Of a DNA stretch of 64,000 nucleotides, positions 8,776 through 16,940 are shown in pieces. The notes below the pieces were generated by a model that saw only the letters and a list, made by a program, of their open reading frames with translations, was not told the DNA's origin and searched no databases. Position 1 is the stretch's first letter. The number at the start of each line of letters is the position of its first letter. The position numbers were made by a program, and so were the translations under genes. The stretch covers positions 1-64,000 of the forward strand of contig NZ_FNVB01000010.1 of the NCBI RefSeq assembly GCF_900108315.1. The letters run 5' to 3'. The DNA is from Saccharopolyspora kobensis. GTDB lineage: Bacteria; Actinomycetota; Actinomycetes; Mycobacteriales; Pseudonocardiaceae.

Positions 8776-9549
8776 GTGACCAGCGATCTCGATCTCGCCC
8801 TGCACCTCGCCGACGTCGCCGACGGCATCACCGGCAGCCGGTTCCGTGCCCGGGACCTGAGCGTGGACCGCAAACCCGACCGGACGCCGGTCACCGACGC
8901 CGATCTCGCGGTGGAGGACGCCGTGCGCGCGGTGCTCGCCGAGCGGCGGCCGGACGACGTCGTCGCCGGCGAGGAGCGCGGTGGCACGGCGGGCGACGGC
9001 CGCGCGTGGGTGCTGGACCCGATCGACGGCACGAAGAACTTCCTGCGCGGTGTTCCGGTTTGGGCGACGTTGATCGCGCTGGTGGACGGTGGCCGTCCGG
9101 AGGTCGGCGTGATCAGCGCGCCGGCGCTGGGCAAGCGCTGGTGGGCGGCGACCGGGGCGGGCGCCTGGTGCCGCACGGGTGAGGCGGAGCCGGAGCGGAT
9201 CTCGGTGTCCGGGGTGCGCGAGCCGGGCGACGCCTACGTCTCGACCACGCACCTCGGGACGTGGGTGGAGCACCACTCGCGGGAGGCCTACCTGCGGTTG
9301 GTCGACGCCTGCTGGGAGAACCGCGCGTTCGGCGACTTCTGGCAGCACTGCCTGGTGGCCGAGGGCGTCATCGACATCGCCGCGGAGCCGATCGTGAACC
9401 CGTGGGACGTGGCGGCGGCGCAGGTGCTGGTGACCGAGGCAGGCGGCACCTTCACCGATCTGGCCGGAACCCCGCGCTACGACGGCGGGAGCGCGCTGTC
9501 GACGAACGGCCACCTGCACGCCGAAGCCCTGTCCCTCCTGCGGCGCTGA
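8776..9549 (+). CDS. hisN: inositol-monophosphatase family, probable histidinol-phosphatase HisN
   Basis: A 257-aa Mg2+-dependent phosphatase of the IMPase superfamily. All metal ligands are present: GEE (65-67), DPIDGT (81-86) and PWD (209-211). The sequence resembles actinobacterial HisN enzymes, which dephosphorylate histidinol phosphate in histidine synthesis, more than generic inositol phosphatases; substrate assignment is by family resemblance only. The GTG start at 8776 is preferred because a -10 hexamer lies 7 nt before it and the conserved fold begins immediately. It is divergent from the two-component operon (114-nt gap). Confidence 0.85.
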   Translation: MTSDLDLALHLADVADGITGSRFRARDLSVDRKPDRTPVTDADLAVEDAVRAVLAERRPDDVVAGEERGGTAGDGRAWVLDPIDGTKNFLRGVPVWATLIALVDGGRPEVGVISAPALGKRWWAATGAGAWCRTGEAEPERISVSGVREPGDAYVSTTHLGTWVEHHSREAYLRLVDACWENRAFGDFWQHCLVAEGVIDIAAEPIVNPWDVAAAQVLVTEAGGTFTDLAGTPRYDGGSALSTNGHLHAEALSLLRR

Positions 9550-9555
9550 GGTCCC

Positions 9556-9692
9556 CCGACTCCGCAATTTCAATGGAAATCGGAGGGACAACTTCAATGG
9601 AAGTTGCGCGGAGTCGGCGTGTCGCGGGCCGACACACCGGTGTTCGCGCAATTTCAATGGAAATCGGAGGGTTGATTTCCATTGAAATTGCG
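9556..9692. repeat. composite palindromic repeat element 1 (TTCAATGGAA family)
   Basis: The first unit pair has outer arms 9556-9567 and 9604-9617 enclosing two small palindromes (9567-9580 and 9590-9605). A GTGTCG/CGACAC hairpin follows at 9619-9635. The second unit pair is a perfect 19-bp inverted repeat, 9647-9665 with 9674-9692. The element sits between the convergent ends of the hisN-like and DUF2339 genes and is AT-rich against its GC-rich surroundings. Related copies occur near 16.2, 24.5 and 30.6 kb. Confidence 0.85.
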
Positions 9693-9754
9693 TCTCACCG
9701 AGCCGGGGGCACTGCGGGGTCGGGGCGGCGGAGCTGGAACGTCGTTGGGGTGGT

Positions 9755-11587
9755 TCAGCTTTCGGGTTGCTTCTTGAGCAGGCGGGCGTAGTGGGAGCCC
9801 GCGGCCAGCAGGATCAGGCCCGCGCAGAGGAACGCGATCACCCGGGCCACGCCGTCCAGGGTGGCGAGGTCGAACAGCAGGAGCTTCGCCAGGGACGCCG
9901 CGATCAGCACCATGCCCGCGATGCGCAGGCGCTTCGCGCGGATTCCGCGCAGCAGCAGCACGATCGCCGCCACCACCCAGCTCAGGGTGATCAGGATGTG
10001 GGCGGTGAGGAAGCCGGTCCGGGTGTCGGACACCAGCAGGCAGGCGGCCATCGTCGCGCTCGCCGTGCCGTACAGCAGCGCCAGCCCGGTCGCCGACCAC
10101 AGCGGCGGCGACTTCGGGAACTTCTCGATCCGGGCCGCCGAAGCAGGCACCACGATCGCCGCGGCCGCGATCAGCAGGCCGCACAGCAGGCCCGCGATGC
10201 CGGGCGCGTAGCCGTGCCAGAGCAGCGCGGTGAGCGGCACCTCGTTGACCAGGGCGAGCAGGAAGCCGAAAGTCGCGTAGCAGGTCGCGCCGAGCAGCAC
10301 GCCCGCGCTGCGCAGCACGAACGCACCGGCGCTCAGCACCAGCGCCTCGCACAGCAGCGCCGTTGCCCAGCTCGACGAATCCAGCACGGTCAGCGTGGTC
10401 TGGGCGGCCGCGATCGACGCCATCGCGCCGACCGCCGTGGTGAACCGGCGCGACAACCAGTCCCGGAACGCCGGGACGAACCGGGCCACCGCCCAGATCG
10501 CGAGCAGCAGCACGGTCGTTCCCGCGCCGAGCAGGCCGGCCGCCGACGTCTCCAGCAGCAGCGGACCGGCCAGGAACGCCGGGGTCGGTGCGGTGACCAG
10601 CAGGGCGATCGCGGTGCGGTCGGCGTCCGGGCGCGCTCCCGCGGTGATCGCGGCGATCACCACGCCCAGCAGCACGGAAACGCTGATCGCGATCACCAGC
10701 ACCGGGTCGTGGAAGAAGACTCCCCAAATCGCCGCCACCAGCGCGGCCAGCACCACGGGGATCCCGGCGGCCAGCGCGAGCGAGGGCCAGCCGCGCCGGA
10801 CCTGCACCGGTGCCGCCGCGACCTGCAGCAGGACCAGGAAGCCGATCAGCATCGCGTTGGGCAGCTGGGTGATCAGCGGCGCGCAGATCGCCGAGCTCAG
10901 CACCACGCCGAGCGCCAGCGGCCGCGCCTGCCAGCGGTCGGCGAGCGCCAGCCCGCCGATGCTGACGAGCAGGCCCGCGCCGAGGCCCACCGGAGCGGAC
11001 ACGAAACCGTAGAGCGAGGTGGCCGCCACCACGTCCAGGAACATCGCGGCGAAACCCGTTGTGGCCAGGGCGAACGCGGCGATCCGCCCGGCGTCCTGCC
11101 CCTTCGAGCGCCGGTGCATCCACCAGCCGGCGCCGACCAGCAGCGCGGAGAGCACGGCACCGCCGGTGATCCTGGCGCCCGGTCCCAGCCAGTCCTGCTG
11201 CACGGCGAGGACGAGCAGGAACACCACGCCCAGCAACGTCACGCCGGCGCCGACCCAGGCCAGCACGCGGCTCGGCTCCAGGTTCGCGCCGAGCCTGCTG
11301 CGCGGGCGGACCGGCTGCTGCCCGAGTCCCGGGTACGGCGTCACCTGCGGCTGCCCGAACACCGGTGGCCGGGCGGCCTGCGGCGGGTGGTTCTGCGGGG
11401 TCGGAGCCTGCTGGGGCGGAACGTCCTGCTGGGGCTGGGTTTCCTGCGGTGCGGGCGCTTGCGGGGCTGCGACCTGCGTCGCAGCTTGCGCCTGCACCAC
11501 GGTGCCCAGGTAGGTCAGCCGCTGGCCGATGGCGTGCAGCTCACCGGCCAGCAGTTGGAGCGTTTCACCGGGCAAGGGTTGTGACAT
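9755..11587 (-). CDS. DUF2339 polytopic membrane protein
   Basis: A 610-aa protein. Residues 1-110 are soluble and rich in Gln and Pro (PQQDVPPQQAPTPQ). The remainder is an almost continuous run of roughly 16-18 hydrophobic helices rich in Ala, Leu and Val, typical of DUF2339. The function of the family is unknown; it is probably an inner-membrane protein with a cytoplasmic or periplasmic N-terminal tail. The ATG at 11587 follows GGGTGGGAGC. It stands alone, convergent with the hisN-like gene across a palindromic repeat. Confidence 0.88.
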   Translation of the reverse strand: MSQPLPGETLQLLAGELHAIGQRLTYLGTVVQAQAATQVAAPQAPAPQETQPQQDVPPQQAPTPQNHPPQAARPPVFGQPQVTPYPGLGQQPVRPRSRLGANLEPSRVLAWVGAGVTLLGVVFLLVLAVQQDWLGPGARITGGAVLSALLVGAGWWMHRRSKGQDAGRIAAFALATTGFAAMFLDVVAATSLYGFVSAPVGLGAGLLVSIGGLALADRWQARPLALGVVLSSAICAPLITQLPNAMLIGFLVLLQVAAAPVQVRRGWPSLALAAGIPVVLAALVAAIWGVFFHDPVLVIAISVSVLLGVVIAAITAGARPDADRTAIALLVTAPTPAFLAGPLLLETSAAGLLGAGTTVLLLAIWAVARFVPAFRDWLSRRFTTAVGAMASIAAAQTTLTVLDSSSWATALLCEALVLSAGAFVLRSAGVLLGATCYATFGFLLALVNEVPLTALLWHGYAPGIAGLLCGLLIAAAAIVVPASAARIEKFPKSPPLWSATGLALLYGTASATMAACLLVSDTRTGFLTAHILITLSWVVAAIVLLLRGIRAKRLRIAGMVLIAASLAKLLLFDLATLDGVARVIAFLCAGLILLAAGSHYARLLKKQPES

Positions 11588-11933
11588 GCTCCCACCCTGC
11601 GGGAAACGCCCCGGTCAGAACATCAGTAGCACTACTCAGTCACGATCACGGCTCGGCGTCCGCGGGCTGCGCGGTCGCTCAGCGGAACCCGAATCGATTC
11701 GTTCATATCGGGCCGCAGCCGCGACGACCAACGCTGCCGCGGAAGGCGTCGCATGCGCGGCAGGCGCATAGCCCACCCTCGCAGCTCGCACCGCCGCAGG
11801 TTCTCAGCGCTTCGCCTGGCGAGGACGGCCCGGCCGCCGCGCATCGGTCATGCATCAGGCCGGGCACCCGCAGTCCAGGCGGCGCTGAGGTTCCGCTACC
11901 CGCACCGCCGCGCAGAACGAGTAGAGGAACTGC
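11588..11933. other. gene-free interval with dispersed repeat
   Basis: No coding region convinces here. Short reading frames on both strands have no recognisable product. It contains repeat copy B and the promoter region of the DUF2339 gene on the minus strand. Confidence 0.6.
11782..11913 (+). repeat. dispersed two-module intergenic repeat, copy B
   Basis: Module 1 at 11782-11827 and module 2 at 11876-11913 match copy A (minus strand 2612-2486) with few differences and the same order. The spacer between the modules is 48 nt here against 44 nt in copy A and is not conserved. Confidence 0.75.
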
Positions 11934-12239
11934 TCACCCGCGCTGCGCCGGAGTGCCCTTCGGCGGCGTGCTGGTGGCGTCGACCGGGCCGACCACGCCG
12001 CGCAGCGCCTGGGTCCAGGTCAGCCTGCCGAACAGGTAGAAGCAGGCGACCTGCTCGTTGCTGAACCGGGCCCAGTCGTAGCGGTTGCCCTGCTCCCGCC
12101 AGAAGACCTCCCACGCCGGGGCGCCGTCGTGGTCGTCGCGCACCAGGCACCAGGCGTCGTCGGCCTCCACGCCGATCGACACCAGCCCCTCCGGCACGCC
12201 CATCGCCACCAGCCAGCCCAGCACGGACTCGGTGTTCAC
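11934..12239 (-). CDS. probable immunity protein for the TNT toxin
   Basis: A 101-aa acidic cytoplasmic protein directly after the TNT toxin gene; its GTG overlaps the toxin stop codon (GTGA). The sequence VPEGLVSIGVEADDAWCLVR, an aromatic WEVFWREQGNRYDWARF stretch, and a following helix (NEQVACFYLFGRL) resemble small immunity proteins found beside actinobacterial polymorphic toxins. By position it should bind and block the toxin inside the producing cell, as IFT (Rv3902c) does for M. tuberculosis CpnT. The role is inferred from context and pattern, not from a domain match. Confidence 0.7.
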   Translation of the reverse strand: MNTESVLGWLVAMGVPEGLVSIGVEADDAWCLVRDDHDGAPAWEVFWREQGNRYDWARFSNEQVACFYLFGRLTWTQALRGVVGPVDATSTPPKGTPAQRG

Positions 12240-14650
12240 TTCCCGGCCTCCTGCTCCGCCTCGTCCTGCTCGACCTCGTCCGCGACCTCCGCGGTCGAAT
12301 GCGCCAGCGGCACCGTCGCGCGCTCGCGGACGATCCGCTCCGTCGCCGCGACCTGCTCCTCCGGCTCCGCCGCCGACGAGGTGAGGTGGAAGGTCGACTC
12401 CACCACCTCGGCGCCCGCCCGCTCGATGCGCAGCGTCACCGCCTCGGCGGCCTCCCGCGACGCGGTCAGCTCCACGAGGTAGCCGAGCCCGACCAGGTCG
12501 TCCAGCGAGTACGTCGCGCGGTAGCGGACTCCGCCGCCGGGCTGCGCGAACCACGGCGCGGGCACCGACCGCCACACCGGTAAGCGGCGCATCACCCGGT
12601 ACCTGCGGTACTCGCGCTCGGCGTGCGACGGCGGCAGCGACCGCTGCGCGAAGGACGTCGCCACCGCGAACGAGAAGCGCCCGGCGCCGCCACCGGTGCA
12701 GTCGAGCACGGTGTCCGGCTCCAGCACCACCGGCTCCGCCGGTTCCACACCGCCCTCCGGGTGCTCGGCGGCGGGCGGCCACACGTGCTCGTCGCGCTCG
12801 CCCGCGAACCGGCGTTCCCACTCCAGCTCGCTCAGCTCGCCCAGCGGATCGTGCCCGGCGACGAGCGCCTCCGGCAGCTGCACCGGTTCACCGCGCTCCT
12901 CCCGATCCCGTTGCGCGGCGACGTAGACCTCGCCCGAGCGCAGCCGTTCCAGCGCGTCACCGTCGTGCACCAGGTGCGACTCCGGGTGGTCCTGCGGCGG
13001 GAAGTTCAGCCCCGGCCGGTCCGGTTCCTCCGACGACGGCGGCAGCTGCCTGCTCGCCCTGCTCGCCGCGACCGGCATGTACCCGATCGGGAACTGGTGC
13101 AGCACGAACGCCACCACGTCCGCGTTCCGGCTCGCCTGCCGCAGCGGGCGCTGGGTGGGCTCCGCCGCGGGCGGAGCGGGTGGTTGCTGCGGTGTCGGCA
13201 GCGGGCGCAGCGGAGAGCGCTGCGTCGGATCCTTCACCGGCTGCGGAGCAGGTTGCTGCGGAGCGAGCTGCTGCGGCTGCGGAGCCGGGGCCACGCCGAA
13301 GGCGGGCCGCGGCGCGGCCATCGGCGGCCGACCCGGCGGCGGAGCCGCGGCCGGAGGCTGCGCAGCCGGAGGCGCTCCGGGCGGCGCCACGAAGTGGCCG
13401 CCCGGAGCCGCCGGAGGCGGTGGGGCCGCCGGGGCGAAGCCCGGCGGCGGCGCGGCAGCGCCCGGCGGCAGCGGCGGCTGCGCGGCCTGCGGCGAAGCCC
13501 AGGCGGAGCGCACCGCGTGCGGAGCGGTGCTGGAGGCGGGGTCCTCGCCGGGCGGCGTCCAGCCCGGGCGGGAGTCGTCGGTGCTCACCGGGATCGGACC
13601 GGTGCCTGCGTCGGCGAGACCGGGAGCCCAGCGGCCCGGGTCGACCTTGACCGGGCCGGTGTGCTCGGCGTCCGCCTGCCAGCCGGTGGCGGACCGAGCC
13701 GCCTCCGAGACCTCGTCCTGCGCATCTGCTGCCACTCCCCCGACGGTTCCGCGGCCGATGTGCTCCGCCGCGCTGCCAACATCTTCCGCAACGCCACCGG
13801 CGGCCTCCCGACCGACCCGGCCGACCTCGTCGGCGGCGCCCCGGGCGTGTTCAGCCGCCCCACCAGCAACATCACCCGCCGTGCCGACCGCCTCCCCGGC
13901 GGTCCGGCCGACTCCGCCGACCACGTCACCAACAGCACCACCGGCACCGCTGACCGCGTCGCCCGCGGCGCGGCCGATGTCGCCCGCGGCGTGGCCCGCA
14001 CCCGCGACCGCACCTCCAGCGGCATCGCCCAGCGCGCCGGTCGCACCACCCGCTGCGTCCACTGTGGACGCGACGAGACCGGTGCCCGCGTTCAGCGCAC
14101 CACCGCCGAGCGCCGCGAGCGGGGCGTCCGGGTCGATCCGAACGCCGCTGTCCGGATCCACCGCCGCGGCCAGCGTGCTGTGCAGCTGCGCCACGTTCGC
14201 CGCCGCGCCCTGCACCGCCGAGTCCAGAGCGGCGAGCGCCTGCGGATGTCCTGCGGCCGCCGCTTGTTCGGCCGCGTCGGTCTGCTTGGCCAGCGTCACC
14301 AGCTCGCGCACCAGCTGGACCTTCGCCGCGCCGACCTGCTCGGCCGCGTGGTCCAGGCGGTCCGCCGCCGCGCGGCACTGCTGCACCGAGCCGGGCAGGA
14401 TGCCGTCGGCGGCCACGAAGCCGTCCCACTCCCGGGTCGCGGCCTCGGCCGCTTCGCCGTCGAAGGCCCGCAGCGCGCCCTGCGCTGCGCTGTCCGCGTC
14501 GCCCGCCAGGCCGTCGATCGCGTCCGCGGCTTCGCGCCACGCCGTCGCGGACTCGCGCATCGCGTCCTCGTCCGCCTCCGGCCACCGGGCGCCCGCGCGC
14601 GCGGCGACGTCGCGGAGTTCGGCGGGAAGTTCGATGCCCACCGCGCTCAC
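12236..14650 (-). CDS. WXG/ESX-type polymorphic toxin with C-terminal TNT NAD glycohydrolase domain
   Basis: An 804-aa protein. Residues 1-165 are helical and WXG100/ESX-like. Residues 190-330 are Gly/Ala-rich heptad-like repeats (GDAAGGAV, AGDVAGGAAEH), and 370-510 are a Pro-rich linker. The C terminus (about 520-730) matches the TNT toxin pattern: DHPESHLV, ELEWERRF, FAQRSLPP, YRRYRV, PVWRSVPAPWFAQPGGG and LVGLGYL. TNT domains hydrolyse NAD+ in target cells. The catalytic Gln (PWFAQ, Q703) and the AQR arginine (R670) are kept, but the usual LDRFG is LDCTG here, so the conserved Arg is Cys (C651). A 70-residue acidic tail follows. It starts with GTG overlapping the WXG gene stop. Probably exported by a type VII system. 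Confidence 0.85.
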   Translation of the reverse strand: MSAVGIELPAELRDVAARAGARWPEADEDAMRESATAWREAADAIDGLAGDADSAAQGALRAFDGEAAEAATREWDGFVAADGILPGSVQQCRAAADRLDHAAEQVGAAKVQLVRELVTLAKQTDAAEQAAAAGHPQALAALDSAVQGAAANVAQLHSTLAAAVDPDSGVRIDPDAPLAALGGGALNAGTGLVASTVDAAGGATGALGDAAGGAVAGAGHAAGDIGRAAGDAVSGAGGAVGDVVGGVGRTAGEAVGTAGDVAGGAAEHARGAADEVGRVGREAAGGVAEDVGSAAEHIGRGTVGGVAADAQDEVSEAARSATGWQADAEHTGPVKVDPGRWAPGLADAGTGPIPVSTDDSRPGWTPPGEDPASSTAPHAVRSAWASPQAAQPPLPPGAAAPPPGFAPAAPPPPAAPGGHFVAPPGAPPAAQPPAAAPPPGRPPMAAPRPAFGVAPAPQPQQLAPQQPAPQPVKDPTQRSPLRPLPTPQQPPAPPAAEPTQRPLRQASRNADVVAFVLHQFPIGYMPVAASRASRQLPPSSEEPDRPGLNFPPQDHPESHLVHDGDALERLRSGEVYVAAQRDREERGEPVQLPEALVAGHDPLGELSELEWERRFAGERDEHVWPPAAEHPEGGVEPAEPVVLEPDTVLDCTGGGAGRFSFAVATSFAQRSLPPSHAEREYRRYRVMRRLPVWRSVPAPWFAQPGGGVRYRATYSLDDLVGLGYLVELTASREAAEAVTLRIERAGAEVVESTFHLTSSAAEPEEQVAATERIVRERATVPLAHSTAEVADEVEQDEAEQEAGK

Positions 14651-14973
14651 CCCCGTCCGGCGATTCGTCCGAGCTCTTCGGCGTTGTCCGCGTCCACCTG
14701 CTGCGTCGTGGCCGCGGCGGCCGCGAACTTCGACCCCATGCCGCGCAACCGCGACGACATCTCGCCGAGGTCGGACAGCGCCTGCTCCGCCCGGCCGCAG
14801 TGCGCCCGGGCGAAGCTCGCGCCGATCTCGTCACCGCCCCAGCAATCACCTGCCGACTCCACCGCCCGGCGCAGGGTGTCGGCGATCTTCTGCGCCTGGC
14901 CCGCGAGGGCGTCGAACTCGCCCGCGTGCTTGCCCAACTGCCCGAGGTCGCTGCGGAAACCACTCATGGTCAC
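14647..14973 (-). CDS. WXG100-like ESX protein
   Basis: A 108-aa helical-hairpin protein of the ESAT-6/WXG100 type. The turn between the two helices is ESAGDCWGGDEIGASF (residues 40-55), with the W-G turn expected for the family. It begins with GTG overlapping the stop of the YbaB-like gene and ends in a GTGA overlap with the toxin gene, so translation is coupled. It is likely a partner or chaperone for secretion of the toxin by a type VII apparatus encoded elsewhere. An alternative ATG lies 6 nt inside. Confidence 0.82.
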   Translation of the reverse strand: MTMSGFRSDLGQLGKHAGEFDALAGQAQKIADTLRRAVESAGDCWGGDEIGASFARAHCGRAEQALSDLGEMSSRLRGMGSKFAAAAATTQQVDADNAEELGRIAGRG

Positions 14974-15428
14974 ATCCGTTTCGTCGGGCTCTGCTGCAAC
15001 CAGCTCCCGGCCGAGAAGTCCTCGTCCTCGGCAACATCATCGTCGATGGGCCCGGGTTCGTTGCGCAGCACCGATGCCGACGCACCGTCGGCGTGTCCGC
15101 CCAGCAGCACATCCGGATCGGTTCCCGCCGGCAGCACCTCGGCGAGCACGTCGGCGGCGCGCCGGGCGGCGGCCTGCGCGGCTGCCGCGCTCAGCTCGGC
15201 GATGGTCGCGGCGAGCTGGGCGGGGCGCAGCTTGTCGTAGACGTCGTCGGCCAGCGCCACCTCGCGGAGGGTGCCCTGCGGTCCGACCGCGACCCGCACC
15301 CGCCCGTCGGCGGAGCGGGCCGTCTCGGTGATGGTGGCGAGTTCCTGGTGGGTTTCGGCAAGGCGTTCCCGGCTGCGCTGGTAATCGGCCATCAGCTCGG
15401 CCACCTGGGCCCGGTGATCGGTCGGCAC
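14970..15428 (-). CDS. YbaB/EbfC-family protein, first gene of toxin operon
   Basis: A 152-aa protein. The first 110 residues follow the YbaB/EbfC pattern: an N-terminal helix (MADYQRSRERLAETHQELA), a small beta sheet (GRVRVAVGPQGTLREVAL) and a long Ala-rich helix. An acidic tail (DDDVAEDEDFS) follows. YbaB proteins bind nucleoid DNA, but such copies often head ESX-linked toxin operons in actinomycetes, where the role is unknown. The GTG at 15428 is chosen because GGGAGGGAG precedes it by 6 nt. The stop overlaps the next start, so all four genes down to 11934 form one transcription unit. Confidence 0.8.
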   Translation of the reverse strand: MPTDHRAQVAELMADYQRSRERLAETHQELATITETARSADGRVRVAVGPQGTLREVALADDVYDKLRPAQLAATIAELSAAAAQAAARRAADVLAEVLPAGTDPDVLLGGHADGASASVLRNEPGPIDDDVAEDEDFSAGSWLQQSPTKRM

Positions 15429-15677
15429 GGCCGCTCCCTCCCCTGGTCGCTGGGCGGGCCCCGCAGCTGGCGCGGCGGAGTCCGGCACGGCACAGCGGTC
15501 GGCGGCCCGGTGAACCGCAGACCGCACGTCCTGGCTTTGACGTGCGCCGCAGCGCAGATGGTTCCACGTCGGCACCGGCGTTTTCCCGTCAGACCTGGCA
15601 TTCGCACCGGAATGTCCGAACCCGGTGTGAGCACCGTCTCGGCGCCCGGCCACCGCGACGGCTGGGACCATGGAGCG

Positions 15678-16127
15678 ATGGCGACCATCGCGTACGAGGA
15701 CCTGACGCCCGGCCGGACCTTCGACCTGGGCGAGGTGAAGGTGGACCGGGCGGAGATGCTGGCCTTCGCCGAGCGCTTCGACCCGCAGCCGTTCCACCTC
15801 GACGAGGAAGCGGGCCGGAACTCGGTGCTGGGCGGGCTGTGCGCGTCCGGCTGGTTCACCGCGTCGCTGTGGATGCGCGGTTACGTCGATCACGTGCTGG
15901 CCGACTCGACGTCGCAGGGCTCACCGGGCGGCAACGAGCTGGCCTGGCTGGCCCCGGTGTTCCCCGGCGACGTGCTGCAGCTGTCGATGGAGGTCAACAG
16001 CCAGCGCCGCTCGCAGAGCAAGCCGAACCTGGGCCTGGTGGAGATCACCGGCACGGCCGATCGCGACGGCGAGCGCGTCCTGCGCTTCACCTTCGTCGCG
16101 ATGTTCGGCACCCGGGACCAGAACTGA
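15678..16127 (+). CDS. MaoC-family dehydratase
   Basis: A 149-aa hot-dog-fold protein of the MaoC/(R)-specific enoyl-CoA hydratase group. The hydratase motif is visible as DPQPFHLDEEAG (residues 36-47), holding the catalytic Asp and His. These enzymes hydrate trans-enoyl-CoA or act in acyl-CoA metabolism; the substrate here is unknown. ATG at 15678 begins the conserved sequence (MATIAYEDLTPGRTF). It is divergent from the toxin operon with a 249-nt gap and convergent with cbiZ. Confidence 0.88.
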   Translation: MATIAYEDLTPGRTFDLGEVKVDRAEMLAFAERFDPQPFHLDEEAGRNSVLGGLCASGWFTASLWMRGYVDHVLADSTSQGSPGGNELAWLAPVFPGDVLQLSMEVNSQRRSQSKPNLGLVEITGTADRDGERVLRFTFVAMFGTRDQN

Positions 16128-16193
16128 CGGACCACGCAGCACTCCCAGAGAACCCCCAGGCACCACCGCCGAACCCCCGGTGCCGAACCTCAC

Positions 16194-16213
16194 GCGATTT
16201 CGATTGAAATCGC
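16194..16213. repeat. palindromic repeat element 2 (single unit)
   Basis: GCGATTTC, four bases, then GAAATCGC. It is a single copy of the TTCAATGGAA-type palindrome between the convergent ends of the MaoC and CbiZ genes. Confidence 0.75.
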
Positions 16214-16301
16214 TGCACACCCCAACGCAACAACCCACCGCTTCGAACCGAACCCCACCCCGGTACCACCACCGATCCCCCAGCGGCGAGGATTCCTCGA
16301 C

Positions 16302-16940
16302 TCAGGGGTCGTGGCGCGGGTCCTCCACTCGCAGGCCCGCCGTCACGGCCGCGTGGACCGCTCGGGCCAGGGCCGAGCCGATGCGCGAGCGGGGGCCGCC
16401 GTAGAGCTCCGGTTCGCCGTCGGCCGGGCAGAGGATCGCCGTCGCGTCGGTGACCGTTCCGGTGCCCGCGACGCCGGATTCCAGCAGGGCCTGGGCCTTC
16501 GCCTCCGCCACCGTCGCCACCGCGTTCACCAGGGCGGCTTCGCTCAGGCGCACCGGTGACCAGCAGACCGCGTTGATCGTGCCCGCCGCCCACGCCTGCG
16601 CGCGCTCCGGCGCAGCGGCCCAGACCGGCACGTTGGCGCCGGTGGTCACGCTCGCGCGGACTCCGCTGTCGCTCGCGGTCACCTCGTGGCGCACGTCCAC
16701 CGCGGTCAGCAGGCCGATGCCCTCCCCGGGCAGGCCGAGTCCGGCGGCCATCTCACCGGCGTGCGCCGTCGGGTCGGGGTGGTCGTAGTCGGTCACCACC
16801 GTGGCGTTGAACACCCAGTTCCGCAGGCCGATGCCGCCGCCGCAGGGCGCCGAGGAGATCGCCAGCCACGGCCGCTCGCACCGCCAGACCAGCACCGGCC
16901 GGTCCTGCACGGCGTGCAGGACCGGACGCGGCGCGGTCAC
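16302..16940 (-). CDS. cbiZ: adenosylcobinamide amidohydrolase (CbiZ-like)
   Basis: A 212-aa protein matching the CbiZ family, which removes the aminopropanol side chain from adenosylcobinamide or pseudo-B12 for corrinoid salvage. Characteristic stretches are SSAPCGGGIGLRNWVFNATV, LLTAVDVRH and GTINAVCWSPVRLSEAALVN. The start is the GTG at 16940, which overlaps the stop codon of the HMG-CoA lyase gene (GTGA), so the two are translationally coupled. No other cobalamin gene is nearby, so the pairing with the lyase is unexplained. Confidence 0.85.
   Translation of the reverse strand: MTAPRPVLHAVQDRPVLVWRCERPWLAISSAPCGGGIGLRNWVFNATVVTDYDHPDPTAHAGEMAAGLGLPGEGIGLLTAVDVRHEVTASDSGVRASVTTGANVPVWAAAPERAQAWAAGTINAVCWSPVRLSEAALVNAVATVAEAKAQALLESGVAGTGTVTDATAILCPADGEPELYGGPRSRIGSALARAVHAAVTAGLRVEDPRHDP

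Noticed and set aside
6658-9549. 963-aa plus-strand frame across the two-component genes
   Set aside because: Only the last 257 codons match a protein; the rest is antisense to kinase and regulator.
9556-9692. CRISPR array
   Set aside because: The repeated palindromes are paired inverted units without regular unique spacers and no cas genes are present.
12623-16127. Long plus-strand frames opposite the toxin operon
   Set aside because: Antisense Gly/Arg/Ala-rich frames created by the repetitive neck and Pro-rich linker of the toxin; only the MaoC end is real.
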